Translations under genes and position numbers: made by a program | The notes under the pieces: model-generated | Told to the model about the DNA's origin: nothing | The model's input: the letters and a program-made list of their open reading frames with translations, nothing else | Databases searched by the model: none | From: Psychrobacillus sp. INOP01 | GTDB taxonomy: Bacteria > Bacillota > Bacilli > Bacillales_A > Planococcaceae | Assembly: GCF_018140925.1 (NCBI RefSeq) | Contig: NZ_CP073315.1 | Coordinates: 1,364,001-1,428,000 of the forward strand | DNA: 64,000 bases | Reading direction: 5' to 3' | Part shown: positions 12,737 to 23,188 of the stretch, in pieces | Layout: the number at the start of each line of letters is the position of its first letter | How positions within the stretch are numbered: the stretch's first letter is position 1

Positions 12737-13663
12737 ATGATAAAAATCGAACGACTATTATCTATACTAGTCGCTTTATTAAATAAAGAAATAGTATCAG
12801 CTGATGAACTAGCCAAAAAACTAGAAGTTAGTAAAAGAACGATTTATAGGGATATTGAATCATTAGGATTATCAGGGCTTCCAGTCATAACAATTCACGG
12901 TCGAAATGGAGGCGTAGGATTAATGCCTTCCTACAAGATGGATAAATATTTGTTCTCTGATGAGGAGAAACAAAAAATTATAGAATCTTTAAGAATGCAA
13001 CATAATATGTTACAAGAGGATAACCAAGTTCTCATAGAAAAGTTGGAGAATCTAAAGGGAAATGATGAATCTTTTAGTAACCTTTCCTTTTACTCCCCTA
13101 CCATACATAGAACAGAAATAGAAAAGGAAACCAAAGTAAAGTTATCAGCTTTAAGAGAAGCTATAGCACAGAAGAAAAAGCTGGAAATAAAGTATACCTC
13201 TTTAAATGGGGAGATTACTATACGTGTTATTTCTCCCAGCAACATTGTTTTAACAGATGGTAGTTGGTATATAAATGCATATTGTGAAAAAAGAAAAGAT
13301 AGAAGAATGTTCAAGCTTACCCGAATTAGAGAACTCCTCTTAATAGATGAAGAATTAATCCCATTAGAGGCAAAGGAAATTGGGGAAACAATTATTTACA
13401 AGCAGGCTGAATTAATTTTCCAAAGAAATCAATTAGGCAAGTTATATGATTTTTTCTTAGAAGAAGAAATTCAAATACATAACAATACTATTAAGGTCAC
13501 TTTTAAATATGATAGCAATAGAAAACTAATACCATTTTTATTAATGTTCGGCAGCACTGTTAATGTGATAAAACCACATATATTGAAACAAGAATATTAC
13601 AATGAACTAAACAAAATCTCCAAAAAAATAAATGATGACAATCAGTTGTCATATATACCATGA
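12737..13663 (+). CDS. yobV: HTH/WYL transcriptional regulator, YobV/YafY type
   Basis: A 308-residue DeoR-like regulator. Residues 1-65 hold a winged helix-turn-helix (ADELAKKLEVSKRTIYRDIESL), and the C-terminal part from about residue 130 is a WYL ligand-sensing domain. The gene is followed 31 bp later by a small GyrI-like effector-binding protein, the same pair as yobV-yobU in B. subtilis. I chose the ATG at 12737 because AGAAGGAG lies 8 bp before it; the GTG at 12728 sits inside that site. The ligand and targets are unknown. Confidence 0.82.
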   Translation: MIKIERLLSILVALLNKEIVSADELAKKLEVSKRTIYRDIESLGLSGLPVITIHGRNGGVGLMPSYKMDKYLFSDEEKQKIIESLRMQHNMLQEDNQVLIEKLENLKGNDESFSNLSFYSPTIHRTEIEKETKVKLSALREAIAQKKKLEIKYTSLNGEITIRVISPSNIVLTDGSWYINAYCEKRKDRRMFKLTRIRELLLIDEELIPLEAKEIGETIIYKQAELIFQRNQLGKLYDFFLEEEIQIHNNTIKVTFKYDSNRKLIPFLLMFGSTVNVIKPHILKQEYYNELNKISKKINDDNQLSYIP

Positions 13664-13694
13664 TATATTCCTTTTAGAAGGGTGGAGATTTAAA

Positions 13695-14078
13695 GTGAAA
13701 GATACTAAAGTGATTTACGGAAATAAAGTTAGAACAAACAATAATGATAGTAGTATATTCTCGAAGAAGTGGGAGGAATTTTTACAGAATAAAGTAAATA
13801 GCGATATTTATGCAATCTATAGTAACTATGAAAGTGACTATACCGGTGACTTTGACTTTATGATTGGAACGGAAGAAATGGCAGGAGAAGATAGCATCAC
13901 TATCGAAAATGGAGATTATTATGTTTGGGAAGTGGAATCTAATGGCCTAAATAGTGTTGGTAAGGCCTGGAGAGAAATTTGGGAAAGTGATTTACCTAGA
14001 GCTTATAAAACGGATTATGAAATTTATAAACAAAACGGAAGTATAGCCATTTATTTATCCGTTTTACCTAAGTCTTAA
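13695..14078 (+). CDS. yobU: GyrI-like effector-binding domain protein, YobU type
   Basis: A 127-residue protein formed by a single GyrI-like/AraC effector-binding domain. The central acidic/aromatic stretch DYTGDFDFMIGTEE and the closing IAIYLSVLP strand are typical. The best start is the GTG at 13695, 5 bp after GGTGGAG; an upstream in-frame ATG has no such site and would overlap the regulator gene. It probably binds a small molecule or partner for the upstream WYL regulator. That role is inferred from the pairing. Confidence 0.75.
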   Translation: MKDTKVIYGNKVRTNNNDSSIFSKKWEEFLQNKVNSDIYAIYSNYESDYTGDFDFMIGTEEMAGEDSITIENGDYYVWEVESNGLNSVGKAWREIWESDLPRAYKTDYEIYKQNGSIAIYLSVLPKS

Positions 14079-14080
14079 AA

Positions 14081-14124
14081 AATAGCCTTGCGTCCTTTTA
14101 CAATAAGGACACAAGGCTATTTTT
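14081..14124. terminator. Bidirectional terminator between yobU and guaA
   Basis: AAATAGCCTTG pairs with CAAGGCTATTT, and GTCCTT with AAGGAC inside it. A-runs and T-runs flank both sides, so it can serve both convergent genes. Confidence 0.9.
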
Positions 14125-14130
14125 AATTAA

Positions 14131-15684
14131 CTATTCCCACTCAATCGTTGCTGGTGGTTTACTCGTAATGTCATACACTACGCGGTTAATATGTGGCACT
14201 TCATTTACCAAACGAACACTTACTTTTTCTAGAACGTCCCAAGGGATACGTGCCCAGTCAGAAGTCATTCCGTCGATAGAAGTTACTGCACGAATACCGA
14301 TTGCGTAATCGTATGTACGTGCATCACCCATTACTCCAACGCTGCGGATGTCAGGAAGCACTGTGAAGTACTGCCAAATATCACGGTCAAGTCCAGCTTT
14401 TGCAATTTCTTCACGAAGGATGAAATCAGATTCACGAACGATTTCTAATTTTTCTTCTGTAATTTCACCTAACACACGAATTCCTAGACCAGGACCTGGG
14501 AATGGTTGACGCCAAACGATTTTTTCATCTAAACCAAGTTCTAATCCTAATGCGCGTACTTCATCTTTAAATAAAGTTTTTAATGGCTCAATTAGTTTAA
14601 ACTGCATATCTTCAGGAAGTCCACCAACATTATGGTGAGATTTGATCGTTTGAGCTGTTGCAGTTCCAGACTCAATAATATCTGTGTAAAGAGTTCCTTG
14701 TGCTAGGAAGTCCATACCATCTAACTTAGAAGCTTCTTCATCGAATACATAAATAAACTCGTTACCGATAATTTTACGTTTTTTCTCTGGATCTGAAACG
14801 CCAGCTAATTTATTCATGAAGCGCTCACGAGCATCAATTTTAATGACGTTCATGTTAAAGCCTTCTGTGAAAGTCTTCATAACTTGTTCCACTTCACCTT
14901 TACGGTTTAAGTTATGATCTACGAACATACAAGTTAATTGGTCACCAATTGCTTTATGGATTAATACCGCAACTACAGAGGAATCCACTCCACCACTTAA
15001 TGCACAAAGAACTTTTTTATCACCGACTTCTTGACGAATGTTTTGAAGTTGCATTTCAACAAAGCTTTCCATCGACCAGTCACCTTTAGCATGACAAACA
15101 TCAAATACGAATTGACGAATTAACTCAATCCCGTAAATAGAATGTCTAACTTCAGGATGGAATTGTACAGCATAGAAATTTTTCGCTTCATTTGCCATTG
15201 CAGCCACTTCACAAGATGGACTAGTCGCAATAACTTCAAAGCCTTCAGGCGCTACTGTTACATGGTCTCCATGGCTCATCCAAACAACTTGGTTTTCCGG
15301 AAGTTGTCCAAATAAAGGCGTTGCATTTTTCACATTGATCTCTGCTTTACCATATTCTCTATGAGAAGCTTTTTCTACTTTCCCACCGAAATGCTGCGAC
15401 ATTAACTGCATACCGTAACATATACCTAAAATTGGCACACCTAAGTCATAAATTGCTGAGTCGATATGGAATGCATTTTCATCGTAAACTGAATTAGGAC
15501 CACCTGAGAAGATAATTCCTGTTGCATTTATTTTTTTCAATTCTTCTGCTGTAACTGTATGTGGAAGTAGTTCACTGTATACTCCAAATTCACGGATACG
15601 ACGCGTAATTAGTTGGTTATATTGACTTCCGAAATCTAGAACGACAATTTTTTCTTGTTCTTTTAACAATGGTGTTAAAGACAT
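14131..15684 (-). CDS. guaA: GMP synthase (glutamine-hydrolysing)
   Basis: GuaA converts XMP to GMP using ATP and glutamine. The 517-residue protein has the class I amidotransferase domain (catalytic Cys in GICYGMQ near residue 85, His-Glu in FHPEV near residue 175). The ATP pyrophosphatase domain has the P-loop SGGVDSS near residue 230, followed by the dimerisation domain ending [10 protein letters not shown] chose the ATG at 15684 because AAGAGGTGG stands just upstream and overlaps an alternative GTG nine bases earlier. A guanine riboswitch precedes it and a hairpin repeat lies in its leader. Confidence 0.97.
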   Translation of the reverse strand: MSLTPLLKEQEKIVVLDFGSQYNQLITRRIREFGVYSELLPHTVTAEELKKINATGIIFSGGPNSVYDENAFHIDSAIYDLGVPILGICYGMQLMSQHFGGKVEKASHREYGKAEINVKNATPLFGQLPENQVVWMSHGDHVTVAPEGFEVIATSPSCEVAAMANEAKNFYAVQFHPEVRHSIYGIELIRQFVFDVCHAKGDWSMESFVEMQLQNIRQEVGDKKVLCALSGGVDSSVVAVLIHKAIGDQLTCMFVDHNLNRKGEVEQVMKTFTEGFNMNVIKIDARERFMNKLAGVSDPEKKRKIIGNEFIYVFDEEASKLDGMDFLAQGTLYTDIIESGTATAQTIKSHHNVGGLPEDMQFKLIEPLKTLFKDEVRALGLELGLDEKIVWRQPFPGPGLGIRVLGEITEEKLEIVRESDFILREEIAKAGLDRDIWQYFTVLPDIRSVGVMGDARTYDYAIGIRAVTSIDGMTSDWARIPWDVLEKVSVRLVNEVPHINRVVYDITSKPPATIEWE

Positions 15685-15737
15685 TAGCTCCACCTCTTCT
15701 TATTAGTAATCCAATTTGTTACCTCAGTCTCATTGAA

Positions 15738-15850
15738 TGATAAAGTGAAACTTCCATCAGTGGGGATTTACAGGCCGTTTATACCCACCTATTATCTTTG
15801 ATTTTTTCTCAAAAAGGTGAGGTGGGAGGGTTACAGCCTGTTAAACCAGG
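15738..15850 (+). repeat. Hairpin-forming interspersed repeat, copy A (guaA leader)
   Basis: It begins AAAGTGAAACTTCCATCAG, contains an imperfect long stem (CAGGCC...ACCCACCT with AGGTGGG...CAGCCTG), and ends CAGGATAAA. The same start, stem layout and end recur at 49.6 kb between kynB and kynA. This copy lacks the first small hairpin seen in the other. It lies between the riboswitch terminator and the guaA ribosome binding site, so it is transcribed as part of the guaA leader. Confidence 0.7.
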
Positions 15851-15852
15851 AT

Positions 15853-15893
15853 AAAAAAACGCGTTAGAAAGCATACCTCTTTCTACGCGTTTA
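15853..15893 (-). terminator. Riboswitch terminator before guaA
   Basis: On the minus strand AAACGCGT pairs with ACGCGTTT, and GAAAG with CTTTC inside it, followed by seven T. It is placed between the aptamer and guaA. Confidence 0.92.
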
Positions 15894-15949
15894 TGTTTTC
15901 TACATCAAAAAGGTGAATGCATATGCCTGAAAAAGACATGACTGCATCC

Positions 15950-16022
15950 ACCTTCATAGTCAAGTTGTTAATGGCAACTTGGTAGAAACATCCGAACCAT
16001 ATCATCGGACATATACGAGGGC
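15950..16022 (-). promoter_or_regulatory. Guanine-class purine riboswitch upstream of guaA
   Basis: On the minus strand: P2 GTCCGA/TTCGGA with L2 TGATATGG, the junction GTTTCTACC, P3 AAGTTG/CAACTT with L3 CCATTAA, and J3/1 GACTATG with the guanine-type C. P1 is weaker than in the other two copies, and L3 has A in place of the usual G. It is still a clear member of the family. Confidence 0.9.
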
Positions 16023-16047
16023 AACATTGGTCATTTTATTTGACTTC

Positions 16048-16076
16048 AGTTTACAGGTTGTTGCCCTCAAAATCAA
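16048..16076 (-). promoter_or_regulatory. Promoter of the guaA leader
   Basis: TTGATT (16076-16071) and TAAACT (16053-16048) on the minus strand, 17 bp apart. The -35 overlaps the last codons of yebA, so guaA has its own start even though it follows the yeaC-yeaD-yebA operon closely. Confidence 0.65.
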
Positions 16077-18277
16077 CCGCTAAGCTGATTGATTAAATTT
16101 TCCCAACTTTCTCTCATCGACAAATAATTTATACCTTCTCGATTATTACCATATAAACCTTTTTCGTATTCAGCCGTTAATTTGCGCATATGCGAATCTC
16201 CAAAGCTTGCATCTACATATTTTGCATATGCAGATAACGTCTGTCCTTGCTCTCTTGTCATTCCATATGCATCTAATTGTTTTAAAAGCTGATGATACAT
16301 TTTTTCAAACGTATCCCAATCGTTTTTCCGCATTCGGTTAACCGGTATCAATACTTTTGATAACCACTTTCTCCGATGGCGATATGCAATCATAGATAAT
16401 AAAGCCAAACCAAATATCGTCCAAAAAATTAGCGCTTTATGATCAGATACCCATTTGGCAATTTTACTCAAGATTTCTGTGAAACCTTTAGAAACTTCCT
16501 TCTCTTCTTTATCTGCTTGAGGTTTTTTTGGAGTTTCCTCTGGAGTATTTTCAGGTGTTTCCAATTCATCTTTTTCAGTGTCTACATCATAATTTAAATT
16601 GACAGCATTCGAAAATCCAATAGTTGGCTCAAACGTCATCCATCCTACACCCGGGAAATAAGCTTCTACCCATGAATGGGCATTATTATTTGTCACCTCA
16701 TAAACCGGAAGACCATTTTGACGTTCGACTACCTCTCCTGGAGCAAAGCCCTTCACCCAACGTGCAGGAATTCCTTCAGACCGCAATAACACAACCATCG
16801 AAGTCGAGAAGTTATCACAGTAGCCTATCTTTGTATCAAATAAAAACTGATCAACATAGTCGGTATCGTCCTCTGGAATCGCAGCCATATCCTGATTATA
16901 ACTGAAGCCACTTAGACTGAAATACCGTTCAATTGCTTTAGCTTTATCATATAAACTATCACTTCTTGAAGTAATAGTACTTGCCAAATCTTTTACCCTA
17001 GTAGGTAATGTTTCTGGAAGCTGCAAATAGCGATCGAATTCACTAGATAGTCCTTCTAAGTTGGTAGGCACTGTCTCCCTAAGTGCTTTTAAGCTATACA
17101 TCGGCTCATTGTAAGTTACATCATAAGTTCCAACAGGTACTTCAATGCCCTGATTAACCGAATACAGCTTTTGGTTTCTATCATTCATCGATAAAGTAAT
17201 TGGCTCCTCTGAGTCCACCTGCTCGATTCCATATGGTTGCATTATAAAAGGATAAGCCTGGGACATATAAATACTTGCCACTAACGATGCATCTTCTGTT
17301 CCAGGTGCTATATCAGATTCAATCGTCTCTCCTAACTCATAAGGCCTATGAATTGAAGGCTCCGTTGCTGAATTGACCCAACCTTTCGAAGTATATGTAT
17401 CCTTCGTTTCAATTTTCCAATATTGCTTCGTTGGAGCAGTTGCATAAAATACTGGAGTATCATCGCTCGCGAAAGCTCCGCCTAACCGCTCGTCATTTTC
17501 CCCGTACCCAACTTTTTGGGTAGCTCCACCCATACCGCTTCCATCATCACCATTCGACGCATTTGGACTAGTAGATAATAGAAAAGGCACTGGATCTGGC
17601 CAGCTTGGACCTGCTTTTGGCAACGCATAGGCAAGGGTACTACTAATAACCACGATACAGCACAAACTTCCAATACCTGCCACAAAAAACGCCCCATGAA
17701 GCTTACCTTCTTGCTCATGTATCATTTTTTGTGCATATAACAAGCCTAAAATGATAAACCCAGAAGTTAATACGATAACGATACTTTTCTCGCCACTATA
17801 TGGACTAAACGTATCTAAAATCGTTATAAATAAAACCGTAAATAAAAAGAATAACATCAAGTTTTTACGCTGCCGCATCCAATAGTTTAGTAAATAAGTA
17901 GTCATCCATAGTAAAACAAAAAACAAAAATGTTCGAAAGGGATTCGTAACCTCTACCCAGTCTTGACTTAAAAGAGAAGCAATATTTTCTACGAACATCC
18001 CCCAAATTAACTTAAAAGTATCTATTGATAAGAAAGCTAAATCTGTATAGATATGTACAATTACCCAAAAAATATAAACTAACTTAATGGGAAATACATA
18101 TACCCATTTCAATTTTAATAGATAAAATGCAAAGGAGATAGCTAAATACCAACCAAATAAGTCTAAGAAACCCGTATCTGTTAGTTCAATTACTGGCTTT
18201 AACCATTCCAACATTAGTAAAAAAACAAATGAATAAATAAATACAGATAGTATGGTTTGCTGTGTTTTTTTACTCAT
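16073..18277 (-). CDS. yebA: TgpA-like membrane transglutaminase-domain protein, YebA
   Basis: A 734-residue membrane protein. The N-terminal half (about residues 10-215) holds 6-7 membrane segments, and an extracellular transglutaminase-like domain follows. The cysteine-protease-like triad is visible: Cys in KIGYCDNFSTSM, His in NNNAHSWVEAYFPG and Asp/Glu in MTFEPTIGF. A further membrane helix lies near residue 605, before a cytoplasmic C-terminal DUF4129-like tail. ATGA overlap couples it to yeaD. The trio MoxR ATPase, DUF58 and transglutaminase is widespread, but its substrate is not established. Confidence 0.88.
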   Translation of the reverse strand: MSKKTQQTILSVFIYSFVFLLMLEWLKPVIELTDTGFLDLFGWYLAISFAFYLLKLKWVYVFPIKLVYIFWVIVHIYTDLAFLSIDTFKLIWGMFVENIASLLSQDWVEVTNPFRTFLFFVLLWMTTYLLNYWMRQRKNLMLFFLFTVLFITILDTFSPYSGEKSIVIVLTSGFIILGLLYAQKMIHEQEGKLHGAFFVAGIGSLCCIVVISSTLAYALPKAGPSWPDPVPFLLSTSPNASNGDDGSGMGGATQKVGYGENDERLGGAFASDDTPVFYATAPTKQYWKIETKDTYTSKGWVNSATEPSIHRPYELGETIESDIAPGTEDASLVASIYMSQAYPFIMQPYGIEQVDSEEPITLSMNDRNQKLYSVNQGIEVPVGTYDVTYNEPMYSLKALRETVPTNLEGLSSEFDRYLQLPETLPTRVKDLASTITSRSDSLYDKAKAIERYFSLSGFSYNQDMAAIPEDDTDYVDQFLFDTKIGYCDNFSTSMVVLLRSEGIPARWVKGFAPGEVVERQNGLPVYEVTNNNAHSWVEAYFPGVGWMTFEPTIGFSNAVNLNYDVDTEKDELETPENTPEETPKKPQADKEEKEVSKGFTEILSKIAKWVSDHKALIFWTIFGLALLSMIAYRHRRKWLSKVLIPVNRMRKNDWDTFEKMYHQLLKQLDAYGMTREQGQTLSAYAKYVDASFGDSHMRKLTAEYEKGLYGNNREGINYLSMRESWENLINQLSG

Positions 18278-19479
18278 GAACGTTTCACCTCCAAAAAGGC
18301 TTGGGCAAAGCGGTCTTTCGTAATGGACTGTACTCGAAAGCCTCTACTTGCTGCATACTTGTACATAGCATTCTCTTCACTGGTAGTTTTTTCAGTTTTA
18401 GTTTTTATGATAAAACAAGTACAAGCTCGGAGGTTTGTTGCATTTTTTTGTACACTATCCATCCATTCATAAGTTAGGTTGCTAGTCACATATAAAAGTG
18501 TTGTAGCATTAGAAAGCGATCGGTCATGTAAAACTACCTGTTCTAGTGGTTTTTTTAAGTCATCTCTTACTTTTGTTAAATGGTATAACACTCGCTGTAG
18601 ATGTTGATCAGTCTGAACTTCAGGTAAAAACATTCGATCCTCTCCGACTGACAGAAATGCAGAGGAAGCTTGGTGCCTGACGATTGCTTGCATTATGGAA
18701 GCCGTTAAATCGACAACTTCTTCAAACAAGGATGAGGGAGTTCGATCGATCATGACGAACATGTCCTGAGATTGCCGATCTTCAAATTCTTTTGTTTTTA
18801 AAGTTTGCGTTCTCGCAAAGGACTTCCAGTGAATCCACGATACTCGGTCACCAGGTTGGTATGATCTAACTCCAGTCGCCATCGATGTATCTTTCATTGC
18901 TTGGATTCTAGACGCAGCTGCTCCTTGGTCATATCTCGTTTCAATTGGTATGTACACCATCTCCGTCAAATTAGGAAATACTAGAATTGTTTTAGGATTG
19001 GCTAAAAATATTTCCTTTTTCACCCACCCAAACAAGTCACTTACCCAAATGCTCGTCCCCTCTAAAACATGCTCACCACGTGGAATATGCTCTATTTCAT
19101 AGGTCCATGTAAATTCTTTTTTCATGCCCCAAAAAGTAAGCTGTTTCCAAGAAGCTTCTGTCGCAAGGGAAGGACTCACCTTCTCCTCCAACTGAACGTA
19201 CATAAGCGGAAAACGACTTTTCCTCGTCACGCGAATTGTCGCCGAGAACCTACCACCACTTTGAACTTTACGCGTTTCAATTATTCGCTCAACGACGATA
19301 TCGGCTAACGAATTCATAAATAACATCAACGAATATAAAGAAATAGGGACGATCAAATAAAACAAAAACCAGCTAACAAATCCCCCTTGAAACATTGCAT
19401 ACACAAATGCTACTACTAGCAGAAATAGCACGCCTACTACTCCTTGAATCTTCTTCCATCGATTAAGCAATCGCTTCAT
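18274..19479 (-). CDS. yeaD: DUF58 domain protein, YeaD
   Basis: A 401-residue protein with two membrane helices near the N-terminus (about residues 12-30 and 34-56). The DUF58 signature GVRSYQPGDRVSWIHWKSFART lies around residue 210, and a vWA-like fold (MFVMIDRTPSS) follows. It overlaps both neighbours by ATGA junctions, so yeaC-yeaD-yebA is translated as one coupled unit. DUF58 proteins usually partner a MoxR ATPase in assembly of cell-envelope or metal-dependent complexes; the precise role here is unknown. Confidence 0.88.
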   Translation of the reverse strand: MKRLLNRWKKIQGVVGVLFLLVVAFVYAMFQGGFVSWFLFYLIVPISLYSLMLFMNSLADIVVERIIETRKVQSGGRFSATIRVTRKSRFPLMYVQLEEKVSPSLATEASWKQLTFWGMKKEFTWTYEIEHIPRGEHVLEGTSIWVSDLFGWVKKEIFLANPKTILVFPNLTEMVYIPIETRYDQGAAASRIQAMKDTSMATGVRSYQPGDRVSWIHWKSFARTQTLKTKEFEDRQSQDMFVMIDRTPSSLFEEVVDLTASIMQAIVRHQASSAFLSVGEDRMFLPEVQTDQHLQRVLYHLTKVRDDLKKPLEQVVLHDRSLSNATTLLYVTSNLTYEWMDSVQKNATNLRACTCFIIKTKTEKTTSEENAMYKYAASRGFRVQSITKDRFAQAFLEVKRS

Positions 19480-20426
19480 TGACTTACTTTCCTCTTAATA
19501 GGGACCGGTGTTCGCTTCACAATTCGAGCTAGCACTTCTTCGGAAGAAATCCCATCATATCGTGCTTCCGGGCGTAAAATGACACGATGTCCAAATACAT
19601 AAGGCATCAAATACTGAATATCATCTGGAGTAACATAATCTCTACCATGAAGCATGGCAAGCCCCTGTGATGCGCGCATCAGTGCAATAGATGCACGAGG
19701 ACTAACCCCTAGATAAATATATGTATCTTGTCTTGTACGATTAGCCAGGTCAACAATGTAGTTCTTCATCGTTTCATCTACTTTTACTTGTTTCACTCGT
19801 TTTTGTAGTTGGATCAATTCCTCTAAGGAAATGACGGGCACTAATGTATCAATCGGTGACGCATGCTCTAATCTATTTAATACTTCAATTTCTTCACTCG
19901 GATGTGGGTAGCCCATCTTTAATTTTAATAAGAACCGGTCTAACTGCGCCTCTGGTAACGGGTAGGTTCCTTCATGTTCAATTGGATTTTGTGTTGCCAT
20001 AACAAAAAATGGCTTCGGAATTGGTATCGTCACTCCATCAATCGTAACAGAAGCTTCCTCCATCCCTTCTAAAAGCGCAGATTGCGTTTTAGGAGATGTC
20101 CGATTGATTTCATCAGCAAGAACAATATTTCCTATAATCGGTCCTGGTCTAAATTCAAATTCCATTTCCTTTGGATTGTAAATAGATACCCCTAATACAT
20201 CCGAAGGTAATAAATCCGGTGTGAATTGGATTCTTTTAAAGTCTGCTCCGATAGATTTGGCAAGTGCTCGTACCATCATCGTTTTCCCTACACCTGGTAC
20301 ATCCTCTAATAACACATGCCCTTGAGCCAATAATGCAACTACAGCGAGCTGGGCAATATTTTTTTTACCAATCATTACTTTTTCTATGTTCTCAATAATT
20401 GCATCTATCTGTGCTTGTTCTCTCAT
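19476..20426 (-). CDS. yeaC: MoxR-family AAA+ ATPase, YeaC
   Basis: A 316-residue AAA+ ATPase with Walker A DVPGVGKTMMV near residue 40, Walker B VLADEINRTSPKTQSALLEGMEE near residue 105, sensor I ATQNPIEHEGTYPLPEAQLDRF, and sensor II SPRASIAL. MoxR ATPases act as chaperones for partner complexes, here probably the DUF58 and transglutaminase proteins encoded behind it. A promoter with TTGTAC/TATGAT lies about 60-90 bp upstream. Confidence 0.92.
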   Translation of the reverse strand: MREQAQIDAIIENIEKVMIGKKNIAQLAVVALLAQGHVLLEDVPGVGKTMMVRALAKSIGADFKRIQFTPDLLPSDVLGVSIYNPKEMEFEFRPGPIIGNIVLADEINRTSPKTQSALLEGMEEASVTIDGVTIPIPKPFFVMATQNPIEHEGTYPLPEAQLDRFLLKLKMGYPHPSEEIEVLNRLEHASPIDTLVPVISLEELIQLQKRVKQVKVDETMKNYIVDLANRTRQDTYIYLGVSPRASIALMRASQGLAMLHGRDYVTPDDIQYLMPYVFGHRVILRPEARYDGISSEEVLARIVKRTPVPIKRKVSQ

Positions 20427-20487
20427 CCATTTTCCCCCTTAATACCTTATATATAGACTTGCGCGAAAATTTATACAATACAGTATA

Positions 20488-20516
20488 ATCATACCCAAAA
20501 TTTGCCTTAAGTACAA
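20488..20516 (-). promoter_or_regulatory. Promoter of yeaC-yeaD-yebA
   Basis: TTGTAC (20516-20511) and TATGAT (20493-20488) on the minus strand, with 17 bp between, shortly after the nadE terminator. Confidence 0.68.
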
Positions 20517-20520
20517 ATAG

Positions 20521-20567
20521 AAAACAAAAAGTCGAGCTGTCTTTTAATCAGCTCGACTTTTTGTTTT
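20521..20567 (-). terminator. Terminator after nadE
   Basis: AAAGTCGAGCTG pairs with CAGCTCGACTTT around a TCTTTTAAT-type loop, with A- and T-runs on both sides. It ends the pncB-nadE transcript. Confidence 0.92.
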
Positions 20568-20585
20568 ATTATTGTGGTCTTGGTA

Positions 20586-21413
20586 TTATTTCCAAAAGTC
20601 ATCAAAAATGGTGATTGGCAAATGACGCTTATGCATGGATCTGTTATAAAATCCTTCAATTTTTTCTTGAGATTCCTTCGATACCGTTTTACCCTCTAAA
20701 TAATCATCAATTACTTCATATGTTACGCCAAGCGCTACTTCATCTGGTAGTGCAGGTCTGTTTTCTTCCAAATCAGCAGTAGGGATTTTCGTATAAAGAT
20801 GCTCAGGACAACCTAATTCCTTCAATAATTGCTTACCCTGCCGCTTGTTTAAACGGAAGATTGGGGTGATATCCACCCCACCATCCCCGTATTTTGTATA
20901 GAAACCAGTTACAGCCTCAGCTGCATGATCCGTACCAAGAACGACCCCATTATTCATAGCTGCAATAGAGTATTGGGCTTTCATTCGCTCTCGTGCCTTT
21001 TCATTTCCTTTAGCAAAATCAGATAGGACGATACCTGCTTCTTCTAAAGCCTTATCGCTAGCATCTACCGCTTCTTTTATGTTGACCGTCACACGTTTAC
21101 TCGGCTTTATGAAATCCAGTGCATCCTGACGATCTGTTTCATCAAATTGAACACCATACGGTAAACTTACTGCTATAAATGAATATTTTTCCTCACCAAG
21201 CTCTTTATTTAATTCGTCTATTGTAAGCTGTGCAAGTTTACCAACTAACGTAGAATCCTGACCACCAGAAATACCTAAAACCATACTTGTCAAAAATGGA
21301 TGTTTCTTTAAATAGTCCTTCATAAAATTAATACTAATACGTATTTCTTTTTGTACATCAATGGTCGGCTTCACTTTTAACTCCGCTATAATTTCTTGTT
21401 GGTTAGCTGACAT
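20586..21413 (-). CDS. nadE: NH3-dependent NAD+ synthetase
   Basis: NadE amidates nicotinic acid adenine dinucleotide to NAD+. The 275-residue protein has the PP-loop [15 protein letters not shown] near residue 48 and the synthetase segments [20 protein letters not shown] and [17 protein letters not shown]. Its length equals B. subtilis NadE, and no glutaminase domain is attached, so it uses ammonia. The start overlaps the pncB stop as TAATG, coupling two consecutive Preiss-Handler enzymes. Confidence 0.96.
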   Translation of the reverse strand: MSANQQEIIAELKVKPTIDVQKEIRISINFMKDYLKKHPFLTSMVLGISGGQDSTLVGKLAQLTIDELNKELGEEKYSFIAVSLPYGVQFDETDRQDALDFIKPSKRVTVNIKEAVDASDKALEEAGIVLSDFAKGNEKARERMKAQYSIAAMNNGVVLGTDHAAEAVTGFYTKYGDGGVDITPIFRLNKRQGKQLLKELGCPEHLYTKIPTADLEENRPALPDEVALGVTYEVIDDYLEGKTVSKESQEKIEGFYNRSMHKRHLPITIFDDFWK

Positions 21414-22897
21414 TAATACCTACCTCCATTTTGATCAATAAAATGATGTTCCATCTCTTTAATCTCTTGAATATTACGCATTTTATTATCCCAACATTTT
21501 TGACTTAAATCCACTGGATACTCCTCTGGATTTAAAGAGCGTTTATACTCCTCCCACAACAAATCAAGGTTATCATGCGCATATTGACGAACCTTAGATA
21601 ACTCAGGGATTTCGTAGACTATTTGACCATTTTCTATCACTTTTTTATGTAAATCCCTTGCTTCAAAATTAGTCACAAATTTAGAGACAAATGTATGCAC
21701 TGGATGGAACATCTTTAAACGTTCCTCATGCGTAGGATCTTCATCATACATCGTGATATAGTCGCCTTCTGCTTTGCCATTTTCTTTATCGATAATTCGA
21801 TATAGTTTTTTCTGACCAGGAGTCGTAACTTTTTCAGTAGTGGAAGAAATCTTAATCGTATCTTCCATTACCCCAGCTTCATTTTCTATCGAAACAATTT
21901 TATATACAGCTCCAAGTGCCGGCTGATCATACGCTGTGATTAGTTTCGTCCCGATACCCCAGCTATCAACCTTGGCCCCCTGTGCTTTTAGGTTTAGAAT
22001 CGTATATTCATCTAAATCATTGGAAACAACAATTTTTGCATCATGGAAACCGGCTTTATCTAACATTTTTCTTGCTTCCTTCGATAAAAACGAAATATCA
22101 CCTGAATCTAGACGGATACCGATAAAGTTAATCTTATCGCCAAGCTCTTTTGCTACTTTTATCGCTGTAGGTACTCCCGTTTTCAATGTATTATATGTAT
22201 CCACTAAAAATACGCAATCTTTATGGCGCTTCGCATACGAATGAAAAGCTTCATATTCATCTTTATAGGCTTGTACTAACGAATGAGCATGCGTACCCGT
22301 CACAGGAATCCCAAACATTTTCCCTGCACGAACATTACTAGTTCCATCTATTCCACCTATGTATGCAGCTCTAGTTCCCCAAATGGCCGCATCCATTTCT
22401 TGTGCACGTCTAGAACCAAATTCCATTGCGACCTCATCTTTTATCACCTGTTTGATACGAGATCCTTTAGTCGCTATTAACGTTTGATAATTGACGATAT
22501 TAAGTAAGGCCGTTTCTACCAATTGCGCCTCCGCAAGCGTCGACTCAATTCTAATAATTGGTTCATTTGGGAAAACAAGCTCCCCTTCAACCATCGAATA
22601 CACATTTCCAGTGAAACGAACAGTACGCAAATACGCTATAAAATCTTCTCTATATCCAAGCTCATCTTGTAAGTAAGCTAAATCACTATCGGTAAAATGA
22701 AAATTCCGCAAATAATCAAGACATCTTTCCAAACCAGCAAAAATGCCATAGCCATTGCCAAATGGAAGTTTACGGAAGAATAATTCAAACACCGCTTTTC
22801 GCTCATGCATATTATCTGCCCAATAGGCTTCCACCATATTTATTTGATATAAGTCAGTATGTAATGCTAAACCGTCATCTGGATAATGTTTTTTCAT
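21413..22897 (-). CDS. pncB: Nicotinate phosphoribosyltransferase
   Basis: PncB makes nicotinate mononucleotide from nicotinate and PRPP, the first step of NAD salvage. The 494-residue product shows the substrate-binding N-terminus [16 protein letters not shown], the EFGSRRAQ segment, and the phosphoribosyl-binding [14 protein letters not shown] and GIGTKL segments. I start it at 22897 because AGAAGGGG lies 6-7 bp before that ATG; an ATG six codons earlier overlaps the same site. It is coupled to nadE. Confidence 0.95.
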   Translation of the reverse strand: MKKHYPDDGLALHTDLYQINMVEAYWADNMHERKAVFELFFRKLPFGNGYGIFAGLERCLDYLRNFHFTDSDLAYLQDELGYREDFIAYLRTVRFTGNVYSMVEGELVFPNEPIIRIESTLAEAQLVETALLNIVNYQTLIATKGSRIKQVIKDEVAMEFGSRRAQEMDAAIWGTRAAYIGGIDGTSNVRAGKMFGIPVTGTHAHSLVQAYKDEYEAFHSYAKRHKDCVFLVDTYNTLKTGVPTAIKVAKELGDKINFIGIRLDSGDISFLSKEARKMLDKAGFHDAKIVVSNDLDEYTILNLKAQGAKVDSWGIGTKLITAYDQPALGAVYKIVSIENEAGVMEDTIKISSTTEKVTTPGQKKLYRIIDKENGKAEGDYITMYDEDPTHEERLKMFHPVHTFVSKFVTNFEARDLHKKVIENGQIVYEIPELSKVRQYAHDNLDLLWEEYKRSLNPEEYPVDLSQKCWDNKMRNIQEIKEMEHHFIDQNGGRY

Positions 22898-23146
22898 AAA
22901 TATCCCCTTCTCCATAACTATTGAACTTAGTATACACTATTTACCCTTTTTCTTGGCAAGTAATCCTAACCGGGAAGTGGCTGCTAATCATCCGGAAGAA
23001 CCTTGCTTTGAAAAGTTCCAAATGGGTTTGAAAATGTTGCAAGTATTTCGGTATATATTGCACATATTTTTCTATTGTTGCTAGTAGCAAGTAGAATGTA
23101 GTACATAATTATATCAACTATGTTTCTACAACAATCCTCCATCACA

Positions 23147-23186
23147 AATAGAACCAGCCATCCAAGGAAGGCTGGTTCTAATTTTA
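23147..23186 (-). terminator. Terminator after the PQQ dehydrogenase gene
   Basis: AGAACCAGCC pairs with GGCTGGTTCT around a 10-nt loop. The following T-run on the minus strand is short (ATTTG), so it may be leaky. Confidence 0.75.
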
Positions 23187-23188
23187 TA

